From assembly GCF_029893355.1 (NCBI RefSeq), contig NZ_JARZAI010000007.1, forward strand, positions 62,001-126,000: a DNA stretch of 64,000 nucleotides. The letters are read 5' to 3'. A program made the position numbers and the translations under genes. The notes under the pieces were generated by a model. It searched no databases. It was not told the origin of the DNA and saw only the letters and a program-made list of their open reading frames with translations. The DNA is from Kitasatospora sp. MAA4. Lineage in GTDB: Bacteria; Actinomycetota; Actinomycetes; Streptomycetales; Streptomycetaceae. This document shows, one piece after another, positions 39,456 through 48,218 of the stretch (its first letter is position 1; each line of letters begins with the position of its first letter).

Positions 39456-40426
39456 CGAGCACTCTCCCGAGCCGGCGGAGCGTCCAGCCGGGCGAGCAGC
39501 GCGCGGTAGCCGGCGCGGGCCCGCTGCACGGGGGTGGCAGGCAGCGCGCCCCGGGTCGAGCCGCGCGCGAAGTGCCGTTCCACGTAGTACTGCCCGACCG
39601 AGAGCAGGCTGGTCAGCGCCAGGTACCAGAGCGTGGCGACCAGTAGCAGCGGGATGATCTGGTAGGTCTGGTTGTAGATCAACTGGACCGAGTAGAGCAG
39701 GTCCTGGACCGCCAGCACGCTGACGATGCTGGTGCCCTTGAGCGCCCCGACCAGCATGTTGCCCGCGGTCGGCACGATCGAGCGCATCGCCTGCGGCAGG
39801 ACGATCCGGCGCAGCACCCGCAGCCGGCCCAGGCCCAGCGACTGCGCGGCCTCCCACTGGCCCTGGTCGACGGCCAGGATGCCGCCGCGCACCACCTCCG
39901 CGGCGTAGCCGGCCTCCAGCAGGGTCAGTCCGATCACCGAGGTGAGCAGCGGGCCGAACAGGTTGACCGTCCTGACGGTGAGGAACTCGGGGCCGAACGG
40001 GATGCCGAGGCCGAGCGTCGGGTAGAGCGCCCCGATGTTGAACCAGAGCAGCAGCTGGACCAGCGGCGGGATCGAGCGGAACAGCCAGACGTATCCCCAA
40101 CTGAGCGTGCGCAGAACGAGGTTGCCGGAGAGTCGGCAGGCGGCCAGTAGGGTGCCCAGGGCGAAGCCGGCCGCCATGGTGGCGGCGGTCAGCCAGAGCG
40201 TCAGGGTCAGGCCGTGCAGAACGGCGGTGGTGGTGAAGTAGTCGCCCACCACGCTCCACTGGAAGCGCGGGTTGCGGGCCACCGAGGCGAGGACCATCGC
40301 CAGCGCGAGCAGGGCCAGGCCGGTGGCCAGCCACTGCCCCGGGCGTCGGCGGCGGACGATCCTGGGCTCGGCGCGGGTCTCGGGAGGAGAGGAGGTGGTG
40401 GGCAGGACGTCGTGCGTCGTGGCCAT
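39452..40426 (-). CDS. Amino-acid-type ABC transporter permease
   Basis: A 324-residue polar amino acid permease (HisM/GlnP type). A ~45-residue charged N-terminus precedes five to six membrane helices. The EAA loop is present (AAQSLGLGRLRVLRRIVLPQ), and the family entry region reads GLTLTLWLTAATMAAGFALG. It is the permease missing from the divergent operon, whose ATPase and binding protein genes lie at 42074-43794. ATG at 40426; a longer frame upstream lacks support. The transporter probably imports a sulfur-containing amino acid or similar compound. Confidence 0.9.
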   Translation of the reverse strand: MATTHDVLPTTSSPPETRAEPRIVRRRRPGQWLATGLALLALAMVLASVARNPRFQWSVVGDYFTTTAVLHGLTLTLWLTAATMAAGFALGTLLAACRLSGNLVLRTLSWGYVWLFRSIPPLVQLLLWFNIGALYPTLGLGIPFGPEFLTVRTVNLFGPLLTSVIGLTLLEAGYAAEVVRGGILAVDQGQWEAAQSLGLGRLRVLRRIVLPQAMRSIVPTAGNMLVGALKGTSIVSVLAVQDLLYSVQLIYNQTYQIIPLLLVATLWYLALTSLLSVGQYYVERHFARGSTRGALPATPVQRARAGYRALLARLDAPPARESAR

Positions 40427-40458
40427 GGCTGGGGCTCCAGAGCAGGGTGCGGGCAGGG

Positions 40459-40477
40459 CCGGACACGCGGTGTCCGG
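40459..40477 (-). promoter_or_regulatory. Stem-loop in the permease 5' region
   Basis: CCGGACAC-GCG-GTGTCCGG is a perfect 8-bp stem with a 3-nt loop, 33 bp upstream of the permease start. It may affect translation or mark an attenuator, and no leader peptide is seen on this strand. Confidence 0.35.
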
Positions 40478-40612
40478 GCGGCCGTCACGCGTGCCGCGTC
40501 CCTCAACGCGGCGGTGCTCTCGCTCCGATCCGGATCGTACGCACAGCGGACACCGCACTTCAAGGGCGGACGGTGGTTGACGAACTCCAAGGTTCACTGC
40601 TCAACTTGGGGC

Positions 40613-40690
40613 ATGAACGCCGCGCAGCCCCTGGTCACCCGCGACCACATCGACTTCGGTCGGGTGTGGTCCGCGGCGTGTCTGGGCTGA
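40613..40690 (+). CDS. 25-residue putative leader peptide upstream of the sulfur operon
   Basis: ATG at 40613 opens a 25-codon frame ending in TRDHIDFGRVWSAACLG and TGA. This matches the pattern I know from actinobacterial putative leader peptides in front of sulfur and cysteine genes: R-x-H-[IV]-D-[LF]-x-R-V-x-S-A-x-C near the end. The single Cys codon (TGT) lies three codons before the stop. The frame is followed by 226 bp of leader with hairpins before the monooxygenase gene at 40917. Inferred role: ribosome stalling under cysteine limitation changes the downstream RNA structure. Confidence 0.72.
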   Translation: MNAAQPLVTRDHIDFGRVWSAACLG

Positions 40691-40916
40691 CTCGGCAGCG
40701 GGCCCTCTGACCGGCCCCTTTCTCCTTCGGAGAGCTTCCCTCGGTGCCCCGTCGCGGGCCGGGAAACCCGCCTTGCCGCCACGGTGAACCGCGCATTCGC
40801 GCACCGTCACGCGCTCCTCGCACCCGTCCGTGCTCCTCCGCTCCTTCGGCGTACCCGTTTCTCGGGGTACCCGTCCTTCGGCGTACCCGCCGCACCGCCC
40901 TGAAAGGCAGTCAGCC
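40691..40916 (+). promoter_or_regulatory. Structured leader / probable attenuator of the monooxygenase operon
   Basis: A hairpin with outer stem ACGGTG (40781-40786)/CACCGT (40802-40807) and inner stem CGCG (40790-40793)/CGCG (40798-40801) lies between leader peptide and gene, and a small CTC-CTTCG-GAG hairpin lies around 40730. No run of T follows, so control may be translational or Rho-linked and not intrinsic termination. Confidence 0.45.
40842..40889 (+). repeat. Direct repeat TCCTTCGGCGTACCCG (two copies)
   Basis: The 16-mer occurs at 40842-40857 and 40874-40889, 32 bp apart, with a GGGTACCC palindrome between them (40865-40872). The repeats could form alternative stems with the intervening copy and thus serve as a switch just before the ribosome site AAAGGCAG. 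Confidence 0.6.
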
Positions 40917-42077
40917 ATGCCCGTCGAGTTCCTCGGCATCGCCGCCACCGGCGACGGCTCGGAGACCACCGCCCGCAGCACCGCCGCCTTCGACCGCGAC
41001 TACACCCTGCGGCTGGCCCGCGCCCACGAGGAGTACGGCTGGGACCGGGTGCTCTTCGCCTACGGCGCCGGCTCCCCCGACCCGGCCCCGGCCGCGGCCT
41101 TCCTGGCGGCCCGGCTGGACCGGTTGCAGATCCTGCTCGCCCACCGCCCCAACGTCTCGTACCCGACCTTCGCCGCCAAGACCTTCGCCACCCTCGACCA
41201 GATCAGCCAGGGGCGCCTCACGGTCCACTTCATCACCGGCGGCAACGACCACGAACAGCAGCGTGAGGGAGACTTTCTGACGAAGGATCAGCGCTACGCC
41301 CGGACCCGCGAGTACATCGAGATCGTCAAGCGGATCTGGACCACGCACGAGCCCTTCGACCACGCGGGCGAGTACTACCGCTTCAACGACTTCGTCTCGG
41401 ACGTCTTCCCGGTGCAGGCCCCGCGCCCGGGCGTCTCCTTCGGCGGCTCCTCGGACGCGGCGTACGCGGCCGGCGGCGCCGAGGCGGACGTCTTCTGCCT
41501 CTGGGGTGAGCCGCTGGTGGAGACCGCGGCGCAGATCGAGCGGGTCAAGGAGGCTGCCGCCGCGGCCGGACGCAGCACGCCGCCGCGGATCCAGGTGGCC
41601 TTCCGCCCGATCATCGCGCCGACCGAGGAGCTGGCCTGGGAGAAGGCGCACCGAACCGTCGACACCATCAACGCCCGCAAGGCGGCAGGGCAGTTGAGCC
41701 GCCGTCAGGTGCTCTCCGGGCAGTCCGCCGGCCCCGAGAACACCGGCTCGCAGCGCCTGGTCGCGATCGCCGAGGCCGGCGAGCGCTACGACCGCGCGCT
41801 GTGGACCCCGACCGCCGCCGCCACCGGCGGGGCCGGCAACTCCAACGCGCTGGTCGGCACCCCGGAGACGGTCGCCGCCGCGCTGCTCGACTACTACGAC
41901 CTCGGGGTCGACATCCTCTCCGCCCGCGGCTACCACCTGCTGGACGACGCGATCGACTTCGGCCGCTACGTGATCCCGCTGGTCCGCGAGGAGGTCGCCA
42001 AGCGCGACGCCGCCAAGGCGAGGAAGGCCGAGGCCGCCGAGCGCGACCGCCACCAGCTGATCGCGTTCCAGGCGTGA
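40917..42077 (+). CDS. LLM-class flavin-dependent monooxygenase (SsuD/NtaA-like)
   Basis: A 386-residue bacterial-luciferase-fold oxygenase using reduced FMN. The order and motifs are those of alkanesulfonate monooxygenase relatives: [55 protein letters not shown] and [12 protein letters not shown]. Such enzymes release sulfite from organosulfonates. ATG at 40917 follows AAAGGCAG. It is the first gene after the leader peptide, and its stop overlaps the next start (GTGA), so it is coupled to the binding-protein gene. The exact substrate is unknown. Confidence 0.9.
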   Translation: MPVEFLGIAATGDGSETTARSTAAFDRDYTLRLARAHEEYGWDRVLFAYGAGSPDPAPAAAFLAARLDRLQILLAHRPNVSYPTFAAKTFATLDQISQGRLTVHFITGGNDHEQQREGDFLTKDQRYARTREYIEIVKRIWTTHEPFDHAGEYYRFNDFVSDVFPVQAPRPGVSFGGSSDAAYAAGGAEADVFCLWGEPLVETAAQIERVKEAAAAAGRSTPPRIQVAFRPIIAPTEELAWEKAHRTVDTINARKAAGQLSRRQVLSGQSAGPENTGSQRLVAIAEAGERYDRALWTPTAAATGGAGNSNALVGTPETVAAALLDYYDLGVDILSARGYHLLDDAIDFGRYVIPLVREEVAKRDAAKARKAEAAERDRHQLIAFQA

Positions 42078-43012
42078 GGCTGGCACTGGCCGTTGCGGCT
42101 GCCCTGGTCCCGCTGCTGGCCCTCACCGCCTGCGGCTCGGGCACCGCCGGCCACGCCCTCGCGGGCGCCGCCGCCTCCCCGCAGGGCATCGACCCGGCCC
42201 GCGACGTCGTCTCCGGCGAGCAGAAGGTGGACGCGATCGCGGCCCTGCTCCCGGCGGACGTCCGCAAGGCGGGCACGCTCAGGGTCGGCAGCTCCGTCGG
42301 CACCCCGCCGAGCGCCTACTACCCGGACCCGGCGACCAGGAAGCCGGCCGGCCTGGACATCGACGTCACCGACGCCGTCGCCAGGGTGCTCGGCCTGACC
42401 GTCGACCGCCAGGAGGCCGCCTTCGAGACCATCCTGCCCGCGCTCTCCAGCGGCAAGTACGACTTCGGCACCGGGAACTTCGGCGTCACCACCGCCCGCC
42501 TGAAGACCATCGACTTCGTCACCTACATCGACGACGGCCAGGGCTTCGCGGTCCGCCGGGACAACACCGCGCTCACCGGGGTGAGCACCCTGCAGCAGCT
42601 CTGCGGCCTGACCGTCGGCACCGGCGCGGGGACCACCTTCGAGACGACTCTGAACACCCAGAAGCACGTCTGCGCGGACGCCGGGAAGAAGCCGTACACC
42701 GTGCAGTCCTTCTCCGACAGCGCCGCGCTGCTGACCAGCCTCCAGCAGGGCCGGATCGACACCGTGATGTCGACCATCAACGGCCTGCGCTACCAGGCCG
42801 CCCAGCCCGCGGCCGGGACCAGGTTCGTCGGCGAGTTCCACCGCCTGGACGTCGGCTTCGCCTTCGCCAAGGGCACCCCGCTGGCCCCGGCCTTCCAGGC
42901 CGCCGTCAACCAGCTGATCAAGGACGGCACGTACCAGCGGATCCTGCAGAAGTGGGGCACCGCCGACTCCGCCATCCCGCAGTCGCAGATCGATCCGCCC
43001 GAGCACGCATGA
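42074..43012 (+). CDS. ABC transporter substrate-binding lipoprotein (amino-acid type)
   Basis: A 312-residue family 3 (polar amino acid) binding protein. The signal peptide ends in the lipobox LALTACGSG, so it is anchored outside the membrane by its cysteine. The binding fold includes [55 protein letters not shown] and LVGEF-like closing segments. GTG at 42074 overlaps the monooxygenase stop. It works with the ATPase that follows and the divergent permease at 39452-40426. The ligand is inferred to be a sulfur compound or amino acid. Confidence 0.88.
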   Translation: MRLALAVAAALVPLLALTACGSGTAGHALAGAAASPQGIDPARDVVSGEQKVDAIAALLPADVRKAGTLRVGSSVGTPPSAYYPDPATRKPAGLDIDVTDAVARVLGLTVDRQEAAFETILPALSSGKYDFGTGNFGVTTARLKTIDFVTYIDDGQGFAVRRDNTALTGVSTLQQLCGLTVGTGAGTTFETTLNTQKHVCADAGKKPYTVQSFSDSAALLTSLQQGRIDTVMSTINGLRYQAAQPAAGTRFVGEFHRLDVGFAFAKGTPLAPAFQAAVNQLIKDGTYQRILQKWGTADSAIPQSQIDPPEHA

Positions 43013-43023
43013 AAGGCACAGAG

Positions 43024-43794
43024 ATGAGCACCACTGACGTGATGGTCGAGATCCGCGGCGTGCACAAGAGCTTCGGCCGGCTCGACGTGCTGCGCGGGGT
43101 GGACCTGGAGGTCCGGGCCGGATCGGTCACCGTGGTCCTCGGGCCCTCCGGCTCCGGCAAGTCGACCCTGCTGCGGATCGTCAACCGGCTGGAACGCAGC
43201 GACCGCGGCTTCGTCACGATCGACGGCGAGCTGATCGGCTACCGGCGCTCGGGCGAGCGGCTGTACGAGCTGCGCGAGCGCGAGGTGCTCCGCCAGCGCA
43301 CCCACATCGGCTTCGTCTTCCAGAACTTCAACCTGTTCCCGCACCTGACCGTGCTCGACAACATCACCGAGGCGCCGGTCAACGCGCTGGGCCGCTCCCG
43401 GTCCGAGGCCCGCACCCGCGCACTGGAGCTGCTGGACCGGGTCGGCCTGGCGGACAAGGCCGACGCCTACCCGCGCCAGCTCTCCGGCGGGCAGCAGCAG
43501 CGGGTGGCGATCGCCCGGGCGCTGGCGCTGGACCCCAAGGTGCTGCTCTTCGACGAGCCGACCTCGGCGCTGGACCCGGAGCTGGTCGGCGAGGTGCTGG
43601 ACGTGATCAAGGATCTGGCCCGGGCCGGGACCACGATGATCGTCGTCACCCACGAGATCGGCTTCGCCCGCGAGGTGGCGGACACGGTGGTCTTCATGGA
43701 CGGCGGAGTGGTGGTCGAACAGGGTGCCCCGGCCGACGTGCTGGACCACCCGCGGCACGAGCGCACCCGCGCATTCCTTTCCAAGGTGCTGTGA
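43024..43794 (+). CDS. ABC transporter ATP-binding protein (GlnQ-like)
   Basis: A 256-residue ATPase. Walker A is [12 protein letters not shown], the Q-loop is [13 protein letters not shown], the signature is [16 protein letters not shown], Walker B is [14 protein letters not shown], and the H-loop is VVTHEIGFA. This is the polar amino acid importer type. ATG at 43024 is preferred to the ATG at 43009 because it sits 7 nt after AAAGG. It completes the importer with the lipoprotein (42074) and the divergent permease (39452). It is the last gene of the plus-strand operon. Confidence 0.93.
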   Translation: MSTTDVMVEIRGVHKSFGRLDVLRGVDLEVRAGSVTVVLGPSGSGKSTLLRIVNRLERSDRGFVTIDGELIGYRRSGERLYELREREVLRQRTHIGFVFQNFNLFPHLTVLDNITEAPVNALGRSRSEARTRALELLDRVGLADKADAYPRQLSGGQQQRVAIARALALDPKVLLFDEPTSALDPELVGEVLDVIKDLARAGTTMIVVTHEIGFAREVADTVVFMDGGVVVEQGAPADVLDHPRHERTRAFLSKVL

Positions 43795-43806
43795 GCGGAC
43801 GGGCCC

Positions 43807-43820
43807 TAAGCTTGCCACCA
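43807..43820 (+). promoter_or_regulatory. -10 (TAAGCT) for a leaderless kinase-locus transcript
   Basis: TAAGCT at 43807-43812 ends 7 nt before the ATG at 43820 and no Shine-Dalgarno is present, so the transcript probably begins at the start codon. Confidence 0.45.
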
Positions 43821-45010
43821 TGTCAGATGTCGTGGGGGGCCTGCTCGACGGGCGTTACCAGCTGGTCCGTGAGCTGAGCCGGAGCGCGGCCGGCGTGATC
43901 TTCGAGGCGCAGGACCGGCAGCTCGGCCACCTGGTCGCGGTCCGCACCGTCAGCCCGGGACCGTTCACCACCCCGGCCGGGATCGAACGCTTCCTCTACG
44001 AGGCGCTCACCGTCGGTCGCCTGGCCCACCCGCACCTGGTGGCGGTCCAGGACCGCGGCGCGCACTACCTGGTGATGGAGCTGGTGACCGGCCGGACGCT
44101 GGACACCGTCCTGGCGGCCGGGCCGATCGAGATCGGCCAGGTGCTGGCCTGGGTCCAGCAGGCCTGCCTCGCCCTCCAGGCCGCGCACGGCGCCGGGGTC
44201 GTGCACTGGGGGCTGGCGCCCGGCCGGCTGCTGGTCACCCAACACGGCGGGCTCAAGCTGATCGGCTTCGGCACCGCCCACCTGGCGCCCGCCGCGGAGA
44301 CCGTCAGCGCGCCGTACCTGGCCCCCGAGCAGTGGGGCCAGGTACCGGCCGACCGGCGCGCCGACCTCTACGCGCTGGGCTGCGTGCTCTTCGAACTGTG
44401 CACCGGGCGGCGGCCGTTCAACGGCTCCTCGGCGCAGGAGCTGATGTACCGCCACCTCAACGACCCACCGCCCTACCCCGGCCTGTTCCGCGGCGGCCTG
44501 CCGCCCGGCCTGGACCAGCTGGTGCTCGCGCTGCTGGCCAAGGACCCGGCCGCGCGGCCGGCGGACGCCGCCGAGGTGCGCGCCCGGCTGGCGGGCATCG
44601 TCGCCGCTCCCGTCGCCGCTCCCGTCGCCGTTCACGGCGGCCCGGAGGCGATCCGGGCCGGGGTCGACCAGGCCTGGGCCTACGGCGAGGCCGGCAACGG
44701 GACCGAGGCCGTCCGGCAGCTGACCGTGCTGGTCTCCGCGGCTTCCCGGGTCTGCGGCCGCGGCTCCGCGCAGACCTTGCAGGTCTGCTACGACCTTGCG
44801 CTCTGGCGGGCGATGACCCACGATGTCGCTGGCGCGGTAGGGCTGTTGACCGATCTCGTGCCGATGATGATCGCTACTCTGGGCCCCGGGCACGAGGACG
44901 TGACGAAGGCGATCCGCGACCTGGAGTCCTACCGGCGAGACCTGGACCGCAAGCGCCATCGGCCGGGACACGGGCCCCGCGGCGGAGAGCTGGCGATGCT
45001 CCTCGGGTAG
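43820..45010 (+). CDS. Ser/Thr protein pseudokinase with C-terminal helical domain
   Basis: A 396-residue protein with a bacterial PknB-type kinase fold that has lost the catalytic residues. The Gly loop reads ELSRSAAGVI, the beta-3 lysine is R42 (VAVRT), the HRD motif is H129-W-G, the catalytic-loop Lys and Asn are gone (LAPGRL), and DFG is replaced by G149-F-G. Structural parts survive (YLAPEQW, RRADLYALGCVLFEL). The C-terminal ~110 residues, with alternating helices, are homologous to those of the next protein. No membrane helix. Inferred role: scaffold, ATP-independent regulator or activator of the adjacent active kinase. Confidence 0.88.
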   Translation: MSDVVGGLLDGRYQLVRELSRSAAGVIFEAQDRQLGHLVAVRTVSPGPFTTPAGIERFLYEALTVGRLAHPHLVAVQDRGAHYLVMELVTGRTLDTVLAAGPIEIGQVLAWVQQACLALQAAHGAGVVHWGLAPGRLLVTQHGGLKLIGFGTAHLAPAAETVSAPYLAPEQWGQVPADRRADLYALGCVLFELCTGRRPFNGSSAQELMYRHLNDPPPYPGLFRGGLPPGLDQLVLALLAKDPAARPADAAEVRARLAGIVAAPVAAPVAVHGGPEAIRAGVDQAWAYGEAGNGTEAVRQLTVLVSAASRVCGRGSAQTLQVCYDLALWRAMTHDVAGAVGLLTDLVPMMIATLGPGHEDVTKAIRDLESYRRDLDRKRHRPGHGPRGGELAMLLG

Positions 45011-45040
45011 CCGGTGTCCTGAACACCACGGGGGAGAACG

Positions 45041-46225
45041 ATGAAAGCCGGGAAGCTGCTGGGGGAGCGCTACCAGCTGGTCCGTGAGCTGGGGCGCGGA
45101 GGCTTCGGCATCGTCTGGGAGGCGCTCGACCTGCGGCTGGGCCGCTCGGTGGCGGTCAAGACGCTGCGCCGGCGCGGCCCGTCCAGCGACAGCCACATCC
45201 AGCGGATGGTGCGCGAGGTCGAGATCCTGGCCCGGCTCAGCCATCCCAACATCGTCGTGGTCCTCGACCAGGGCGAGGCCGAGGACGACAGCGAGGACGG
45301 GCCGGAGCCGGTCAACTACCTGGTCATGGAGCTGCTCGACGGGCCGACCCTGGCCCACGTGATCGCCACCGAGCCGCCCGACCTGGCGCGCTCGCTGGCC
45401 TGGGCCCGACAGCTCTGCCTGGCGCTCGGCGCGGCGCATGCGGCCGAGGTGATCCACCGGGACATCAAGCCCGAGAACATCATGGTGACCGGCCCCGGCC
45501 GGGAGGTGGTGAAGGTCCTCGACTTCGGGATCGCCCAGATCGGCGACAACCTGGACCCCCTCACCACCACCGGCTCGGTGATCGGCAGCACCCGCTACCT
45601 GGCCCCCGAGCGCTGGCGCGGCGCGTCCGGCACGGTCCGCTCCGACCTCTACGCGCTGGGCTGCGTCCTGTACGAACTCTTCACCGGGCGGCGCCCGTTC
45701 ACCTCCACCAGCCAGGTCGGCCTGATGAACCAGCACCTGGACCAGCGCCCGGTGCGGCCGTCCATGCTGCCCGTCGACCTCGGTGACCTGCTGCTCGACC
45801 TGCTGGCCAAGGACCCGGCCGACCGACCCGCCGACGCCGACGAGGTGCGCCGCCGCCTGGCGCGGACCGTGGACGGCATCGGCGAACTGCGCCGCCGCGC
45901 CGACGCCGCCTGGGAGGCCGCCGGGGACAACCGGGCGCTGGACGCGGTCGGCCGGCTGGGCGAGCTGGTCCCCGAGTTCGCCCGCGCCTTCGGCCCCAGC
46001 GACGGACGCACCCTGCGCACCGCCCACGACCTCGCGGTCAGCCTGGCCCGCGCCGGCCGCACGGCGGAGGCGTACTGCCTGCTCGCCGAGCTGCTGCCGG
46101 CCGCGGTGACCGCGCTCGGGGCGCAGCACCACGACGTCGCCGACATCGAGCGCCGGCTCAGCCGCTTCAGCCGCCCGGAGCAGCCCTGCCGGGAGGGCGT
46201 GCTGGCGGCCCTACTGGCCGGTTGA
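45041..46225 (+). CDS. Active-type Ser/Thr protein kinase
   Basis: A 394-residue soluble kinase. The Gly loop GRGGFGIVWEA, K40 (VAVKTL), D141 (VIHRDIKPENIM), D161 (LDFGIAQIG) and activation loop GSVIGSTRYLAPERW are all intact, as in mycobacterial PknB-type kinases. The C-terminal ~110-residue helical domain (from RRADAAWEAAGDN) resembles that of the pseudokinase upstream. There is no transmembrane segment, unlike classical PknB. It follows the pseudokinase by 30 nt behind GGGGGAG, so the two are almost certainly co-transcribed. Substrates are unknown. Confidence 0.92.
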   Translation: MKAGKLLGERYQLVRELGRGGFGIVWEALDLRLGRSVAVKTLRRRGPSSDSHIQRMVREVEILARLSHPNIVVVLDQGEAEDDSEDGPEPVNYLVMELLDGPTLAHVIATEPPDLARSLAWARQLCLALGAAHAAEVIHRDIKPENIMVTGPGREVVKVLDFGIAQIGDNLDPLTTTGSVIGSTRYLAPERWRGASGTVRSDLYALGCVLYELFTGRRPFTSTSQVGLMNQHLDQRPVRPSMLPVDLGDLLLDLLAKDPADRPADADEVRRRLARTVDGIGELRRRADAAWEAAGDNRALDAVGRLGELVPEFARAFGPSDGRTLRTAHDLAVSLARAGRTAEAYCLLAELLPAAVTALGAQHHDVADIERRLSRFSRPEQPCREGVLAALLAG

Positions 46226-46430
46226 CACACCCTGCACCTGAGAGTGCCAGGCCTGTCAACCGTACGGCCGCCTGATTCCGAGGGGTGTCGACTTGGAGGA
46301 ATTGATAGGAACTCGCTCACAGTGACCCCCTGGTTGGGCCCGGTATTCGGTTGATATACCTCGGATGCATAGGCGTGGGTGGTGTGCGGCCTCCCGTGCG
46401 ACATGCGACGAATCAGGTGGTGATGGGCAG
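46226..46430. other. Intergenic region with 7-bp inverted repeat
   Basis: GTTGACA (46221-46227) and TGTCAAC (46254-46260) form a stem around a 26-nt loop straddling the end of the kinase gene. It may be a terminator or regulatory site. No gene is seen in the rest, and no convincing promoter pair could be assigned. Confidence 0.35.
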
Positions 46431-47282
46431 ATGAAGCTCCTCCGAGTTGGCCCCCCGGGCGCTGAGCGCCCGGTCGTGCTCGGCCCGGACGGCACCGCGT
46501 ACGAGCTGTCCGGACGGACCTCGGACATCGACGGGGCCTTCCTGTCCCGGCTCGACGTGGCCGAACTCGCCGGCGCGATCGAGCGCGGTGAGCTGCCCGT
46601 GGCGGACATCGCGGGCCTGCGGACCGGCGCCCCGATCGCCCGGCCGGGGAAGGTCGTCGGCATCGGCCTCAACTACCGCGACCACGCGGTCGAGGCCGGT
46701 GCGCAGATCCCGGCCGAGCCGGTGATCTTCCTCAAGGCGAGCAACACCGTGGTCGGCCCGGACGACGAGGTGCTGGTCCCGCGGGGCAGCACCAAGACCG
46801 ACTACGAGATCGAGCTGGCCTTCGTGATCGGGCAGACCGCCCGCTACCTGGCGAGCGACGAGGAGGCTGCGGCCTGCATCGCGGGCTACGCCATCGCCAA
46901 CGACGTCACCGAGCGCTCGTTCCAGTGGGACCGCGGCGGCCAGTGGGACAAGGGCAAGTGCTGCGAGACCTTCAACCCGCTGGGCCCCTGGCTGGTCACC
47001 CCGGACGAGCTCGGCGACCCGCAGGCGCTCTCCCTCAAGCTCTGGGTCAACGGTGAGCTGCGGCAGGACGGCAGCACCGCCGAGCAGATCTTCCCGGTGC
47101 TCGAAGTGATCCGCTACGTCAGCCAGTTCATGGTCCTGGAGCCCGGTGACCTGGTGGTCACCGGCACCCCGGCCGGAGTCACCGCGGGCCACCCGGGCAC
47201 GCCGTTCCTGCAGCCCGGCGATGTGCTGGAGCTGGAGATCACGGGGCTCGGCCGCCAGCGCCAGGTGCTCGGCAAGGCGTAG
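46431..47282 (+). CDS. Fumarylacetoacetate hydrolase family protein
   Basis: A 283-residue FAH-type enzyme. GIGLNYRDHAVEAG, EPVIFLKASNTVVGP and DYEIELAFVIG carry the family metal-binding acidic residues, and later GDLVVTGTPAGV matches the family C-terminus. Members cleave C-C bonds of diketones or isomerise in aromatic and sugar-acid catabolism. Neighbours give no pathway. ATG at 46431 lacks a strong Shine-Dalgarno. It converges with a tetR gene through a shared terminator. Confidence 0.92.
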   Translation: MKLLRVGPPGAERPVVLGPDGTAYELSGRTSDIDGAFLSRLDVAELAGAIERGELPVADIAGLRTGAPIARPGKVVGIGLNYRDHAVEAGAQIPAEPVIFLKASNTVVGPDDEVLVPRGSTKTDYEIELAFVIGQTARYLASDEEAAACIAGYAIANDVTERSFQWDRGGQWDKGKCCETFNPLGPWLVTPDELGDPQALSLKLWVNGELRQDGSTAEQIFPVLEVIRYVSQFMVLEPGDLVVTGTPAGVTAGHPGTPFLQPGDVLELEITGLGRQRQVLGKA

Positions 47283-47301
47283 CGCCGGTCCGGACACCCG
47301 A

Positions 47302-47326
47302 CCCGACCCTTGGCACGGGGGTCGGG
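47302..47326. terminator. Bidirectional stem-loop terminator
   Basis: CCCGACCC (47302-47309) pairs with GGGTCGGG (47319-47326) across a 9-nt loop between the FAH gene and the convergent tetR gene. Confidence 0.55.
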
Positions 47327-47331
47327 GCTCC

Positions 47332-48117
47332 TCAGCCGTTGTTGCCCACGGTCAGCGCGCCCAGGCGCGCCAGCAGCCGGCCGGCCGGTCCGTCCGCGCT
47401 CTCCAGCATCAGCAGCCCGGCCAGCACCTCGGCGGTCTGCGGGTCGCGCGGCGCGGTGACGGCGGTCATCGCCACGAACTCGTCCACCAGCAGGTCGCGC
47501 AGCTCGGTCTGCGGAATCTGCCGCCCCTCGTCGAGCCAGGTCAGTGAGGCCGCCTCGACCACCGAGATCCACGACCGGACCAGCAGGGTCAGCCGCGGTC
47601 CGGCCTCCCGCACCCCCATATAGCGCAGCGTGCGGCGCAGCGCGGCCCGTCGCACCTCGTCCACGATCGCCGTCGTCCGCGCGGTCTCCACCACCGAACC
47701 GCCGCGCAGCAGCGCACCGTACCCGGCGTCGTGCTCGGCGACGAAGGAGAAGTAGCGGTCCAGCACCGAGGCCAGCTGCTCGGTCGGCGTGCCGCGGGGC
47801 GGGACGGTGAAGCGGCTGGTCAGCTCCTCGGCCGCGCTGCGCAGCGCGGCCTCGTACAACTGCTGCTTGCCGCCCGCGAAGTAGCGGTAGACCAGCGGGC
47901 GGGAGGCGCCGGAGGCCTCGGCGACGTCGTCCAGGCTGACCTCCTCGGGCGGGCGGGTGCTGAACAGCGTCAGCGCGACCGATATCAGCTGCTCACGCCG
48001 CTGCTGGACGGGCAGCCGGCGGTACCCGGCGCGGCGCGGGCGCTCCTGGACGTCCCCGGCCACCTGCCCCGCGGACTGCGCGCTCTCCTGAGGAACTGCC
48101 TGCTCCGTGGCTTCCAT
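47332..48117 (-). CDS. TetR-family regulator with N-terminal extension
   Basis: A 261-residue TetR protein. After a disordered ~30-residue N-terminus, the HTH is in RREQLISVALTLFSTRPPEE and SLDDVAEASGASRPLVYRYF. The larger C-terminal domain is the TetR ligand/dimer domain. It is divergent from the rhomboid-like gene at 48219 with 101 bp between them, so it may regulate that gene or itself. Ligand unknown. Confidence 0.9.
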   Translation of the reverse strand: MEATEQAVPQESAQSAGQVAGDVQERPRRAGYRRLPVQQRREQLISVALTLFSTRPPEEVSLDDVAEASGASRPLVYRYFAGGKQQLYEAALRSAAEELTSRFTVPPRGTPTEQLASVLDRYFSFVAEHDAGYGALLRGGSVVETARTTAIVDEVRRAALRRTLRYMGVREAGPRLTLLVRSWISVVEAASLTWLDEGRQIPQTELRDLLVDEFVAMTAVTAPRDPQTAEVLAGLLMLESADGPAGRLLARLGALTVGNNG

Positions 48118-48218
48118 GGCGGTCAGCGTAGTGCGCCCGAGCCGAAGCGGAACCCCGTTGACCGGCTCAGGCGCGTCGGTCGGGAGGAACGCGGAGGTAT
48201 CCCCGGATACTGGACGCC

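Noticed and set aside
40842..40889. Repeats as a CRISPR array or mobile element end
   Set aside because: Only two copies, 16 bp, no target-site duplication and no transposase nearby.
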